This document shows, one piece after another, positions 56,675 to 64,000 of a stretch of DNA of 64,000 nucleotides. Position 1 is the first letter of the stretch; each line of letters opens with the position of its first letter. A program made the position numbers and the translations under genes. The notes below the pieces were generated by a model. It saw only the letters and a list, made by a program, of their open reading frames with translations. It was not told where the DNA came from and searched no databases. Source of the DNA: Viridibacterium silvisoli (GTDB taxonomy: Bacteria; Pseudomonadota; Gammaproteobacteria; Burkholderiales; Rhodocyclaceae); the NCBI RefSeq assembly GCF_036017035.1, contig NZ_JAYXHS010000002.1, positions 744,001 to 808,000 on the forward strand, written 5' to 3'.

Positions 56675-57280
56675 ATGACTCATTTGACCTCTGAGCGTCA
56701 GGCGGAAATTGTCCGCAATACCCTCGAAACCCAGGTTCGGGTGGCTATCAACCTCGACGGAACGGGTGTTGCCAAGCTCAATACCGGCGTGCCTTTTCTT
56801 GACCACATGCTGGATCAGATCGCGCGTCATGGCCTGATCGATCTGGACGTGGAGGCCAAGGGCGATCTGCACATCGACGCGCATCATACGGTCGAGGATG
56901 TCGGCATCACTTTGGGGCAGGCTTTTGCCAAGGCTGTCGGCGACAAGAAGGGCCTCGTGCGCTATGGCCATTCCTACGTGCCGCTGGACGAGGCGCTGTC
57001 ACGCGTCGTCGTGGATTTCTCCGGTCGCCCTGGCCTGGTGTTCAACATCGACTTCACGCGCTCGCATATCGGCGAGTTCGACGTGGATCTGACGCGCGAA
57101 TTCTTCCAGGGCTTCGTGAATCACGCGCTGGTTACGCTGCACATCGACAATCTGCGCGGCGTCAATTCACATCACCAGTGCGAGACGGTGTTCAAGGCTT
57201 TTGCGCGCGCTTTGCGCATTGCCACCACGCTTGACCCACGCGCTGCCGGGGTCATTCCTTCAACCAAGGGTGCGCTTTGA
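56675..57280 (+). CDS. hisB: Imidazoleglycerol-phosphate dehydratase
   Basis: A 201-aa monofunctional HisB (no phosphatase domain). Metal-binding motifs are HMLDQIARHG, HHTVEDVGITLGQA and a later DNLRGVNSHHQCE segment. A separate histidinol-phosphate phosphatase must be encoded elsewhere. ATG 56675 is preferred; TTG two codons upstream is open. Confidence 0.97.
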   Translation: MTHLTSERQAEIVRNTLETQVRVAINLDGTGVAKLNTGVPFLDHMLDQIARHGLIDLDVEAKGDLHIDAHHTVEDVGITLGQAFAKAVGDKKGLVRYGHSYVPLDEALSRVVVDFSGRPGLVFNIDFTRSHIGEFDVDLTREFFQGFVNHALVTLHIDNLRGVNSHHQCETVFKAFARALRIATTLDPRAAGVIPSTKGAL

Positions 57281-57326
57281 TCCTGTCTACTGTGTGGGTG
57301 CCTGCTCACACCATGTTTGAGCCGAA

Positions 57327-58025
57327 ATGAAAGTCGTCGTCGTCGATTACGGGATGGGTAACCTGCGTTCGGTAGCCAAGGCTGTCGAGCGTGTAGCACC
57401 TGCCGCACAAGTGCTGGTCAGCGATCAGGCGCAAGCCTTGCTGGATGCTGACCGCGTCATCATTCCCGGCCAGGGCGCCATGCACGACTGCATGCGTGAG
57501 TTCATGGCACGCGGTTTGCATGATGCCTTGCTGAAAGCTGCGGCGGAAAAACCCTTTCTGGGGATTTGCGTCGGCATGCAGATGCTGTTCGACCATAGCG
57601 AAGAAGGGGATACCAAGGGCTTGGGTATCCTGCCGGGCCGGGTGAGGCGCTTCCGTGGTGATATGGTCGATGCGCAAGGCGTGCCGCTCAAGGTGCCGCA
57701 TATGGGCTGGAATCAGGTCGTTCCTGTCGCACCGCATCCTCTATGGGAAGGTATGGCAGTGAATGCGACCGTGGCAGATGGAGGCGATGGTGGCAAGAGC
57801 GATGCTGCGGGGAATGGCGAGACCGAAGGCGAGAGGTTCTACTTCGTGCATAGCTATTACTGCGATCCTGCCGACAAGGCCGCGACTGCGGCGGTTACCC
57901 GATATGGCACGCCCTTTACCTGTGCAGTGGCCCAAGCTAATATCGCAGCCATTCAGTTCCATCCGGAAAAGAGTGCCGCAGCCGGCCTCAGGCTGCTTGC
58001 AAATTTCATCGACTGGCAACCCTGA
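57327..58025 (+). CDS. hisH: Imidazole glycerol phosphate synthase subunit HisH
   Basis: A 232-aa class I glutamine amidotransferase feeding ammonia to HisF. The catalytic triad is visible as Cys81 (FLGICVGMQ), His212 and Glu214 (QFHPEKS). Residues about 146-168 (rich in Gly, Asp, Ala and Glu) are an insertion compared with the usual 200-212 aa; it falls in a loop before FYFVHSYY. Confidence 0.96.
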   Translation: MKVVVVDYGMGNLRSVAKAVERVAPAAQVLVSDQAQALLDADRVIIPGQGAMHDCMREFMARGLHDALLKAAAEKPFLGICVGMQMLFDHSEEGDTKGLGILPGRVRRFRGDMVDAQGVPLKVPHMGWNQVVPVAPHPLWEGMAVNATVADGGDGGKSDAAGNGETEGERFYFVHSYYCDPADKAATAAVTRYGTPFTCAVAQANIAAIQFHPEKSAAAGLRLLANFIDWQP

Positions 58026-58175
58026 ACGAAGACACGTTCTCGCTAACGGTTGTAGAACCCACGTAGAAATTCCTGCATACACTCTCCGTACTTCCATGCA
58101 CGCCCTTTACCCGAAGCAGCTCACGCTACTTTCGCTCCCGATTTTTGACTCCCTGACAACGCGCTCACTGCCATC

Positions 58176-58922
58176 ATGCTGCTGATCCCTGCCATCGATC
58201 TCAAGGACGGCCACTGCGTACGCCTGCGCCAAGGCGACATGCAGGACGCCACTGTGTTTTCCGAAGATCCTCGTGCCATGGCACGCCACTGGGTAGACCA
58301 GGGCGGCCGACGCCTGCACCTGGTCGATCTCAACGGCGCCATCGCCGGTAAACCCAAGAATCAAGGTGTCATCAAAGCCATCATCGACGAAGTTGGCGAT
58401 GAGATTCCGGTTCAGCTTGGTGGCGGCATCCGCGATCTGGATACCATCGAACGCTATCTCGACGACGGCATTTCATACGTCATCATCGGTACGGCGGCAG
58501 TCAAGAATCCCGGTTTCCTGCACGACGCGTGCAGCGCGTTTGCCGGCCACATCATCGTTGGTCTTGACGCAAAGGACGGCAAGGTTGCGGTCGACGGCTG
58601 GTCCAAGCTGACGGGCCATGACGTAATCGATCTGGCCAAGAAATTCGAGGACTACGGTGTCGAGGGTGTGATCTATACCGACATCGGCCGTGACGGCATG
58701 CTCAACGGTGTAAACATCGAAGCCACCGTCAAGCTCGCCCAGGCGCTGCGCATTCCGGTTATTGCCAGCGGCGGCATCACCAATCTGGCCGATATCGATG
58801 CGCTCTGCGCAGTCGAAGACGAGGGCGTCATCGGTGCCATCACCGGTCGCGCGATCTACGAAGGCACGCTGGATTTCCGTGCCGCGCAGGAACGTGCTGA
58901 CGAGCTCAACGGCGAGGATTGA
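58176..58922 (+). CDS. hisA: ProFAR isomerase HisA
   Basis: A 248-aa TIM-barrel isomerase (ProFAR to PRFAR). It has LLIPAIDLKDGHCVRLRQGD with the first catalytic Asp and IYTDIGRDGMLNGVN with the second. It starts 150 bp after hisH, the largest internal gap in the his cluster; no terminator is seen there. Confidence 0.97.
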   Translation: MLLIPAIDLKDGHCVRLRQGDMQDATVFSEDPRAMARHWVDQGGRRLHLVDLNGAIAGKPKNQGVIKAIIDEVGDEIPVQLGGGIRDLDTIERYLDDGISYVIIGTAAVKNPGFLHDACSAFAGHIIVGLDAKDGKVAVDGWSKLTGHDVIDLAKKFEDYGVEGVIYTDIGRDGMLNGVNIEATVKLAQALRIPVIASGGITNLADIDALCAVEDEGVIGAITGRAIYEGTLDFRAAQERADELNGED

Positions 58923-59006
58923 TACCCGGTCCGGATGCTGTTAGGAGCGGCCGGATAGTCGTGGGAAACAAGTCGCGGCAAACAAGTGGCCAAGTGGTAA
59001 GAGAGC

Positions 59007-59765
59007 ATGCTCGCAAAACGCATCATTCCCTGTCTGGACGTCAGCGCTGGTCGTGTCGTCAAAGGCGTCAATTTCGTCGCGCTGCGTGATGCAGGCGATC
59101 CTGTCGAAGTCGCGCGCCGCTACGACGAACAGGGCGCCGACGAAATTACTTTCCTCGACATTACGGCCAGCTCCGATGACAGAGACATCATCCTGCACAT
59201 CGTTGAGAAAGTGGCTGATCAGGTCTTCATTCCCCTGACGGTAGGCGGCGGTGTGCGCACCGTGGCTGACGTGCGGCGCCTGCTCAACGCCGGCGCAGAC
59301 AAGGTCAGCATGAACAGCGCGGCCGTGAACAATCCCGATCTCGTCGCCGAGGCTTCAGGCAAGGTGGGCAATCAGTGCATCGTCGTGGCGATTGATGCCA
59401 AGCAAACCTCGCCCGGAAAGTGGGAGGTTTTTACGCATGGCGGGCGCAAGAATGTCGGTCTGGATGCCATCGAGTGGGCAAAGCGGGTCGAATCGCTTGG
59501 CGCAGGTGAAATCCTGCTCACAAGCATGGATCGCGATGGCACGAAGAGCGGCTTCGACCTGGCCCTGACGCGTGCGATTTCCGATGCCGTGAAGATCCCT
59601 GTGATTGCCAGCGGTGGTGTTGGCAATCTGGCGCACCTGGCCGACGGCGTGCAGCAAGGGCGTGCCGATGCGGTGCTGGCCGCGAGTATCTTTCACTATG
59701 GCGAGCACACCGTGCGGGAAGCCAAAGAGTTCATGCGTGAGCGCGGTATCGAGGTGAGACTATGA
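59007..59765 (+). CDS. hisF: Imidazole glycerol phosphate synthase subunit HisF
   Basis: A 252-aa TIM-barrel cyclase that pairs with HisH. CLDVSAGRVVKGVNF (catalytic Asp11), TLTVGGGVRT-like FIPLTVGGGVRTVADV and LTSMDRDGTKSGFD (second Asp) are present. It overlaps hisI by 4 bp. Confidence 0.97.
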   Translation: MLAKRIIPCLDVSAGRVVKGVNFVALRDAGDPVEVARRYDEQGADEITFLDITASSDDRDIILHIVEKVADQVFIPLTVGGGVRTVADVRRLLNAGADKVSMNSAAVNNPDLVAEASGKVGNQCIVVAIDAKQTSPGKWEVFTHGGRKNVGLDAIEWAKRVESLGAGEILLTSMDRDGTKSGFDLALTRAISDAVKIPVIASGGVGNLAHLADGVQQGRADAVLAASIFHYGEHTVREAKEFMRERGIEVRL

Positions 59766-60202
59766 GCTGGCTCAACAAGGTTGTGTGGGACGATCAAGGT
59801 CTGGTGCCCGTGATTGCACAGGATCACGTCACCGGCGAGGTGCTGATGTTTGCCTGGATGAATCGCGAAGCCCTTGAAACGACTGCGTCGACCAATGAGG
59901 CGGTGTATTGGTCGCGCTCGCGTCGCAAGCTCTGGCACAAGGGCGAGGAGTCCGGCCACATCCAGAAGGTGCGTGAAATCCGTCTTGATTGCGACAACGA
60001 CGTGGTGTTGTTGCGTATCGAACAGGTTGGCGACATCGCTTGCCACACGGGGCGCCGCAGCTGCTTCTTCCAGAAGTATCTGACGGGCAACGGCTGGGAA
60101 GCGGTGGATCCGGTGTTGAAAGACCCCGCGGATATCTATGGGGCGTCCGGCGCGCATGCGGCTCCGCATGGCGAAGGCGACGACAGGGGGCAGCTCGAAT
60201 GA
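59762..60202 (+). CDS. hisI: Phosphoribosyl-AMP cyclohydrolase
   Basis: A 146-aa monofunctional HisI. Metal-site residues lie in LDCDNDVVLL and CHTGRRSCFF. A short C-terminal extension is present. HisE is a separate gene overlapping by 4 bp, unlike the fused HisIE of enterobacteria. Confidence 0.96.
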   Translation: MSWLNKVVWDDQGLVPVIAQDHVTGEVLMFAWMNREALETTASTNEAVYWSRSRRKLWHKGEESGHIQKVREIRLDCDNDVVLLRIEQVGDIACHTGRRSCFFQKYLTGNGWEAVDPVLKDPADIYGASGAHAAPHGEGDDRGQLE

Positions 60203-60525
60203 TCGACGCCGAAATTCTGCAACGTTTGTCGGCTACGCTGGTCGAACGCAAGTCTGCACCACCGGAATCTTCGTACGTTGCGAAGCTTTATTCCAAAGGG
60301 ACTGACGCAATCTGCAAGAAAGTTGCCGAAGAGGCTGCCGAGACCATCATGGCTGCCAAAGACGGTGATCTGCGTCACATCGTTTATGAGGTCAGCGATC
60401 TCTGGTTTCACTCGATGATCTTGCTGGCGCAGTTTGGCTTGTCTACAGATGACGTGCTGGCCGAATTGCGTCGCCGTGAGGGTATTTCCGGAATCGACGA
60501 AAAAGCCGCGAGGGTTGAGAAATGA
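60199..60525 (+). CDS. hisE: Phosphoribosyl-ATP pyrophosphatase
   Basis: A 108-aa MazG-like pyrophosphatase. SSYVAKLYSKGTDAICKKVAEEAAETIMAAK and HIVYEVSDLWFHSMILLA, in parts, carry the metal-binding Glu/Asp residues. ATG 60199 overlaps hisI; its stop overlaps the HIT gene. Last his gene. Confidence 0.95.
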   Translation: MIDAEILQRLSATLVERKSAPPESSYVAKLYSKGTDAICKKVAEEAAETIMAAKDGDLRHIVYEVSDLWFHSMILLAQFGLSTDDVLAELRRREGISGIDEKAARVEK

Positions 60526-60869
60526 GCGATTGCGTGTTCTGCCGTATCGTGAAGGGCGAGATTCCAAGCAGCAAGGTGTACGAGGATGACGAAGTCATCG
60601 CGTTCCGTGACATCCACCCACAGGCGCCGCTGCACGTGCAGATCATTCCAAAACGTCACATCGAGAATCTTTCGCAGACGCAGGACGACGATATTCCGCT
60701 ACTCGGCAAGATGCTGGCGCTTGCGCCACAGATTGCCGCGGAGCAGGGCAGTCATGGCGGTTTCCGCACCATCATCAACACCGGCAGGGTGGGCGGGCAA
60801 GAGGTGTATCATCTTCACATTCACGTGCTGGGGGGGGACAAGACCCTGCCAGCCATGCTCAAGTATTAA
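60522..60869 (+). CDS. HIT family nucleotide-binding protein
   Basis: A 115-aa HINT-type hydrolase/transferase. CVFCRIVKGEIPSSKVYEDDEV begins the fold and the His triad is YHLHIHVLGG. Four-base overlap with hisE. The his-HIT-tat order is standard in betaproteobacteria. Likely hydrolyses AMP-conjugated metabolites (family knowledge). Confidence 0.95.
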   Translation: MSDCVFCRIVKGEIPSSKVYEDDEVIAFRDIHPQAPLHVQIIPKRHIENLSQTQDDDIPLLGKMLALAPQIAAEQGSHGGFRTIINTGRVGGQEVYHLHIHVLGGDKTLPAMLKY

Positions 60870-60880
60870 GGAGAAGTACC

Positions 60881-61093
60881 ATGGGTTCCTTCAGTATCTG
60901 GCACTGGTTGATCGTTCTGGTCATCGTCATGCTGGTTTTCGGCACCAAGAAGCTGCGCAACATCGGCGAAGATCTCGGCGGTGCGGTGAAGGGCTTCAAG
61001 CAAGGTATGAAGGACGGCTCTGACGCTGCTGCCCCGCCTGCGCAGCAAGTTGCTCAGACGATCGATGCCGAAGCACGCGAGAAGAAGTCCTGA
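60881..61093 (+). CDS. tatA: Sec-independent translocase TatA
   Basis: A 70-aa TatA with an N-terminal transmembrane helix (WHWLIVLVIVMLVFG), the hinge FGTKKL, and an amphipathic helix IGEDLGGAVKGFKQGMK. It forms the pore of the twin-arginine pathway for folded proteins. Ribosome-binding site aaggag. Confidence 0.96.
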   Translation: MGSFSIWHWLIVLVIVMLVFGTKKLRNIGEDLGGAVKGFKQGMKDGSDAAAPPAQQVAQTIDAEAREKKS

Positions 61094-61116
61094 TCGGTCG
61101 TGTTCTGTTGGCGAGG

Positions 61117-61144
61117 AGGGCGCTGACGCGCCCTTCGTCTTTTA
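61117..61144 (+). terminator. Possible attenuator between tatA and tatB
   Basis: agggcgc (61117-61123), loop tgac, gcgccct (61128-61134), then ttcgtctttt. A moderately stable stem with an imperfect T tract. It would lower tatB-tatC expression relative to tatA, matching the greater need for TatA. Confidence 0.45.
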
Positions 61145-61186
61145 AAGCGCCTTCTTTTTCTCCCGCGTTTTTTTCAGGTCCCTGGG

Positions 61187-61675
61187 ATGTTTGACGTCGG
61201 TTTTTCAGAGCTCGGAGTGATCGGTCTGGTGGCGCTCATTGTCATCGGTCCCGAACAGTTGCCGCGTGTTGCGCGTACGGCAGGCCATCTCATGGGGCGC
61301 CTGCGCCGGTACGTGTCGGATGTGAAGTCAGACATCAGTCGCGAGATGGAGCTGGCGGATCTGCAGAGACTTTCAGATGAAGTGAAGGATTCTGCGCGTA
61401 GCCTGGAGACGTCGATTCGTGATCAGGTTGCCGGGGTCGAGTCCGATCTGCAACAGTCGATTGCATCGCCGGATGTCTTCGGCGAGACGCATCAGCTGGC
61501 AGAGTCGCCGGCCGTGGCCACTGCAGTGGTCGGCAATGCTGCACATGACGATCTGGCGCCGCTTGTTGTGGAGTCGGCGATCGAAGTGCCAGTCGAGCTG
61601 CCTGCCGAGGTCCCCGTCGATCCGAATCAGATGGATCTGTTTGGCGCCCCCGTTCAACCACCGGAAAAGCACTAA
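61187..61675 (+). CDS. tatB: Sec-independent translocase TatB
   Basis: A 162-aa TatB: MFDVGFSELGVIGLVALIVIGPEQLPRVART, in parts, gives the short N-out helix and the Glu-Gln/Pro hinge typical of TatB, followed by a long amphipathic helix and an acidic C-terminal tail ending PEKH. It recognises the twin-arginine signal with TatC. Confidence 0.96.
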   Translation: MFDVGFSELGVIGLVALIVIGPEQLPRVARTAGHLMGRLRRYVSDVKSDISREMELADLQRLSDEVKDSARSLETSIRDQVAGVESDLQQSIASPDVFGETHQLAESPAVATAVVGNAAHDDLAPLVVESAIEVPVELPAEVPVDPNQMDLFGAPVQPPEKH

Positions 61676-61678
61676 GTC

Positions 61679-62419
61679 GTGGCCTTTCTTGAAGACTCTT
61701 TCCTGTCGCACCTCGTCGAGCTGCGCAATCGTTTAATTCGTGCCGTGGCTGCAATCGTCGTGGTGTTCCTGTGCCTCATGCCTTGGGCCAGCAATATCTA
61801 TGACCTCCTGGCTCTGCCGATGCTGCAGGCCCTGCCGGAAGGCACGAAGATGATTGCGACGGGTGTGATCACCCCGTTCTTCGTGCCTGTGAAGATCACC
61901 CTGATGGCGGCTTTCATCATTGCGCTCCCTGTGGTGTTGTATCAGGCATGGGCCTTCGTTGCGCCCGGGCTGTATGCGCACGAGCGTCGTTTTGCCTTGC
62001 CTATGGTTGTGGGTGGGACTTTGCTGTTCCTCGCAGGCATGGCTTTCTGCTACTTCTTTGTCTTCAATACCGTTTTCCACTTCATCTCGTCGTTCGCGCC
62101 AAAGAGCATTACGGTTGCGCCGGATATCGAGCAGTACCTGTCCTTCGTGATGACGATGTTCCTGGCGTTTGGCGTGACCTTCGAGGTGCCTATCGTCGTG
62201 CTGCTGCTGGTCAAGACAGGCATCGTGACGGTGAAGCAGCTGCGCGAAGCGCGTCGCTACGTAATCGTGGGCGCATTCGTGGTGGCTGCCGTGGTAACGC
62301 CCCCAGATGTGACTTCACAGATCATGCTGGCCTTGCCGATGTGCGTGCTCTATGAGATTGGCGTGTTGCTCGCCGCCGTCATGATCCGCAAACAGGCAGC
62401 GGGTACTGCGCCCGTCTGA
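61679..62419 (+). CDS. tatC: Sec-independent translocase TatC
   Basis: A 246-aa six-helix membrane protein. SHLVELRNRLIRAV at the N-terminus and FGVTFEVPIVVLLLVKTGIV are diagnostic. GTG start three bases after tatB. Last gene of the his-hit-tat series. Confidence 0.97.
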   Translation: MAFLEDSFLSHLVELRNRLIRAVAAIVVVFLCLMPWASNIYDLLALPMLQALPEGTKMIATGVITPFFVPVKITLMAAFIIALPVVLYQAWAFVAPGLYAHERRFALPMVVGGTLLFLAGMAFCYFFVFNTVFHFISSFAPKSITVAPDIEQYLSFVMTMFLAFGVTFEVPIVVLLLVKTGIVTVKQLREARRYVIVGAFVVAAVVTPPDVTSQIMLALPMCVLYEIGVLLAAVMIRKQAAGTAPV

Positions 62420-62432
62420 TCTTTCTGCCAGC

Positions 62433-62849
62433 ATGCATATCCGGGCCTTTCTGGCGTCTGATGAAGCTGCAGTCATTGCCTTGTGGAATGAATGCGGTTT
62501 GCTGCGCCCCTGGAATGACCCGCATAAGGACATTGTCCGCAAGCTGAGCGAACAGCCAGAGATGTTTCTGATTGGGGAATGTGGTGGTGAGCTGGTTGCC
62601 AGCTTGATGGCGGGCTTTGATGGTCATCGCGGCTGGCTGAACTATCTGGCGGTCGCGCCCGCCCTCCGCCATCGTTCATTTGGCCGCCTGCTCGTTGCGG
62701 AGGCCGAGCGCATGTTGACGGAGCGCGGCTGTCCCAAACTCAATCTGCAGGTTCGCTCATCGAATGCTGCGGTACTGGCTTTCTACGCCAAGCTCGGTTA
62801 CGCGCCTGATGATGTGGTGTCCATGGGCAAGCGCTTGATCCCCGACTGA
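62433..62849 (+). CDS. GNAT acetyltransferase (YpeA-like)
   Basis: A 138-aa GNAT enzyme. It has LWNECGLLRPWNDPHKDI at the N-terminus, the acetyl-CoA segment LAVAPALRHRSFGRLLVAEAE and KLNLQVRSSNAAVLAFYAKLGY. It matches the YpeA group of unknown substrate. It follows tatC by 13 bp and may be co-transcribed. Confidence 0.92.
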   Translation: MHIRAFLASDEAAVIALWNECGLLRPWNDPHKDIVRKLSEQPEMFLIGECGGELVASLMAGFDGHRGWLNYLAVAPALRHRSFGRLLVAEAERMLTERGCPKLNLQVRSSNAAVLAFYAKLGYAPDDVVSMGKRLIPD

Positions 62850-62850
62850 C

Positions 62851-64000
62851 TCACTCAGCCGTGCTCCTGGGCTCGGGCGGTGGTCTGCGTCCAATCTCGA
62901 TGCTCAGATCCAGTGGTTTGCCACGACGCACGAAACCGAAGCGTACGGACTTCCCCGGTTGCTGCGAGGCGATGTGCTCCAGCATGCTTTGCGGGTTGGA
63001 GATAGGTTGGCCGTCGACTGACACCATCGCATCGCCGGGCTGCACGCCTGCTTTGTCGGCCGGGCTGCTGCGAGCAACCCCCGCGATCAGAGCGCCCTGT
63101 GGCGGTAGCTTGAATGACGCGGCAAGCTCCGGCGTGATCTCCTGCACTTCGACACCTACCCAGCCACGTGTGACACTGCCGGTGCGAATGATCTCGTCCA
63201 TGATCTTGCGCGCGCCTGTCGCCGGGATGGCAAAGCCGATGCCGAGAGAGCCGCCGGAACGCGAGTAGATGGCGGTGTTGATGCCTACCAGCTGGCCCCT
63301 TGCGTCGACCAGTGCGCCGCCGGAGTTGCCAGGATTGATGGCCGCGTCGGTCTGGATGAAGTTCTCGAAAGTGTTGATGCCGAGGTGCGAGCGCCCCAGC
63401 GCACTGACGATGCCCATGGTGACTGTCTGGCCAACGCCGAAAGGATTGCCGATGGCCAGCACTATGTCACCGACATGCAGCGCGTCGCTGTCTGCGAAGG
63501 TGATGGCTGGAAGTGGCTGGGGCGTATCGATGCGCAGCACCGCCAGATCGCTTTCGGCATCCCGGCCCACAATCTTGGCGGGCATTTTGCGACCGTCCTG
63601 CAGGGCGACTTCGATTTCATCTGCAGCTTCGACGACGTGATTGTTGGTGAGGATGTAGCCATCCGGGCTGACCACCACACCTGAGCCCAGGCCGGAACTG
63701 CGGCGCTGAGGGCTGCTGTCTGCATTGTCACCAAAGAAATGGCGAAACAGTGGATCGTTCAGGAAGGGGTGGCGCGGCGTGCGAACCTCCTTGCTGGTGA
63801 AGATGTGTACGACGGAGGGCAGGGCGACGCGGGCGGCTTCGCCGTAGCCTGCCGTGGCGATCGGCGGCGGAGCAGCGCTGATTGGTTGTTGCGTAATCAC
63901 GCTTACCGGCGAGGCACTGACGACCGATTTGCGCACAAGCCATTCCGGCCGCAGCGTGGAAATGACAAACAGTACCGCCAGCGCGACGGTGACGGTTTGT
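62851..64000 (-). CDS. HtrA/DegS-like serine protease, 5' end missing
   Basis: The open frame runs off the right edge of the window, so the start is missing; 383 residues are visible. A transmembrane anchor (VALAVLFVISTL) precedes the trypsin-like domain with His in ILTNNHVVEAA, Asp in ESDLAVLRID and Ser in INPGNSGGALV, and one PDZ domain (WVGVEVQEITPELAASF... PADKAGVQPGD). One anchor plus one PDZ is the DegS-like layout of envelope-stress proteases. It converges on the GNAT gene with a 1-bp gap. An internal GTG at 63936 is not the real start since the anchor lies before it. Confidence 0.93.
   Translation of the reverse strand, partial: QTVTVALAVLFVISTLRPEWLVRKSVVSASPVSVITQQPISAAPPPIATAGYGEAARVALPSVVHIFTSKEVRTPRHPFLNDPLFRHFFGDNADSSPQRRSSGLGSGVVVSPDGYILTNNHVVEAADEIEVALQDGRKMPAKIVGRDAESDLAVLRIDTPQPLPAITFADSDALHVGDIVLAIGNPFGVGQTVTMGIVSALGRSHLGINTFENFIQTDAAINPGNSGGALVDARGQLVGINTAIYSRSGGSLGIGFAIPATGARKIMDEIIRTGSVTRGWVGVEVQEITPELAASFKLPPQGALIAGVARSSPADKAGVQPGDAMVSVDGQPISNPQSMLEHIASQQPGKSVRFGFVRRGKPLDLSIEIGRRPPPEPRSTAE

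Overview
The window is 64 kb of GC-rich bacterial chromosome, most likely from a betaproteobacterium. That assignment is an inference from gene order: the rluB / rimP-nusA-infB-rbfA-truB block, the mlaFEDACB block running through bolA into hisGDCBHAFIE-hit-tatABC-htrA, and the riboswitch-gcvT-gcvH-gcvP operon are arrangements typical of that class. A Rhodocyclales-like member is plausible, but no rRNA or taxonomic marker was searched.

Positions 1-12.9 kb are accessory DNA. They hold two near-identical DUF5710 genes about 9.8 kb apart, a GAF-GGDEF diguanylate cyclase, two unrecognised hypothetical proteins, a DUF2231 membrane protein paired with a sorbosone-dehydrogenase-like lipoprotein, an AlkD-like DNA glycosylase, three secreted proteins (one with a discoidin-like domain), a frameshifted MEKHLA-domain pseudogene and several long palindromic repeats. 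At 10.4-12.85 kb, on the minus strand, is a visibly AT-richer island: a structured intergenic RNA candidate, a YADD reverse transcriptase and an OLD-type ATPase-TOPRIM protein overlapping the RT by 4 nt. This is a retron-like anti-phage module whose RT has degenerate versions of the usual retron signature motifs. It is the most interesting item in the window.

Positions 12.95-18.2 kb hold the glycine cleavage operon on the minus strand: a tandem glycine riboswitch with a terminator, gcvT, gcvH, two tiny membrane-protein genes not normally part of the operon, and gcvP. From 18.3 to 29.9 kb the plus strand carries a PHP phosphoesterase, a YciO-like protein, an M50 protease, scpA, scpB, rluB, and then rimP-nusA-infB-rbfA-truB. 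RNase E (rne) faces the other way at 30-32.8 kb with a long leader. rluC, a HAD phosphatase, a Rieske protein and sppA follow on the plus strand.

Positions 36.6-41.1 kb (minus) encode thrC, hom, a GNAT protein and an AlaA-like aminotransferase, so the last steps of threonine synthesis sit together. Positions 41.2-44.4 kb (plus) carry an Mth938-like protein, a peroxiredoxin, a PhoH/PIN ATPase and an NlpC/P60 hydrolase. Positions 44.4-47.3 kb (minus) carry an NtrC-type regulator overlapping an ExeA-like ATPase with a SPOR-like tail.

From 47.5 kb to the end the plus strand is one long, tightly packed series: the Mla phospholipid transport genes, a two-gene ABC-2 exporter, bolA, the complete his operon from hisG to hisE, a HIT protein, and tatABC. 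murA, which often sits between bolA and hisG in related genomes, is absent here. A GNAT gene follows, and a minus-strand HtrA protease is cut by the window edge.
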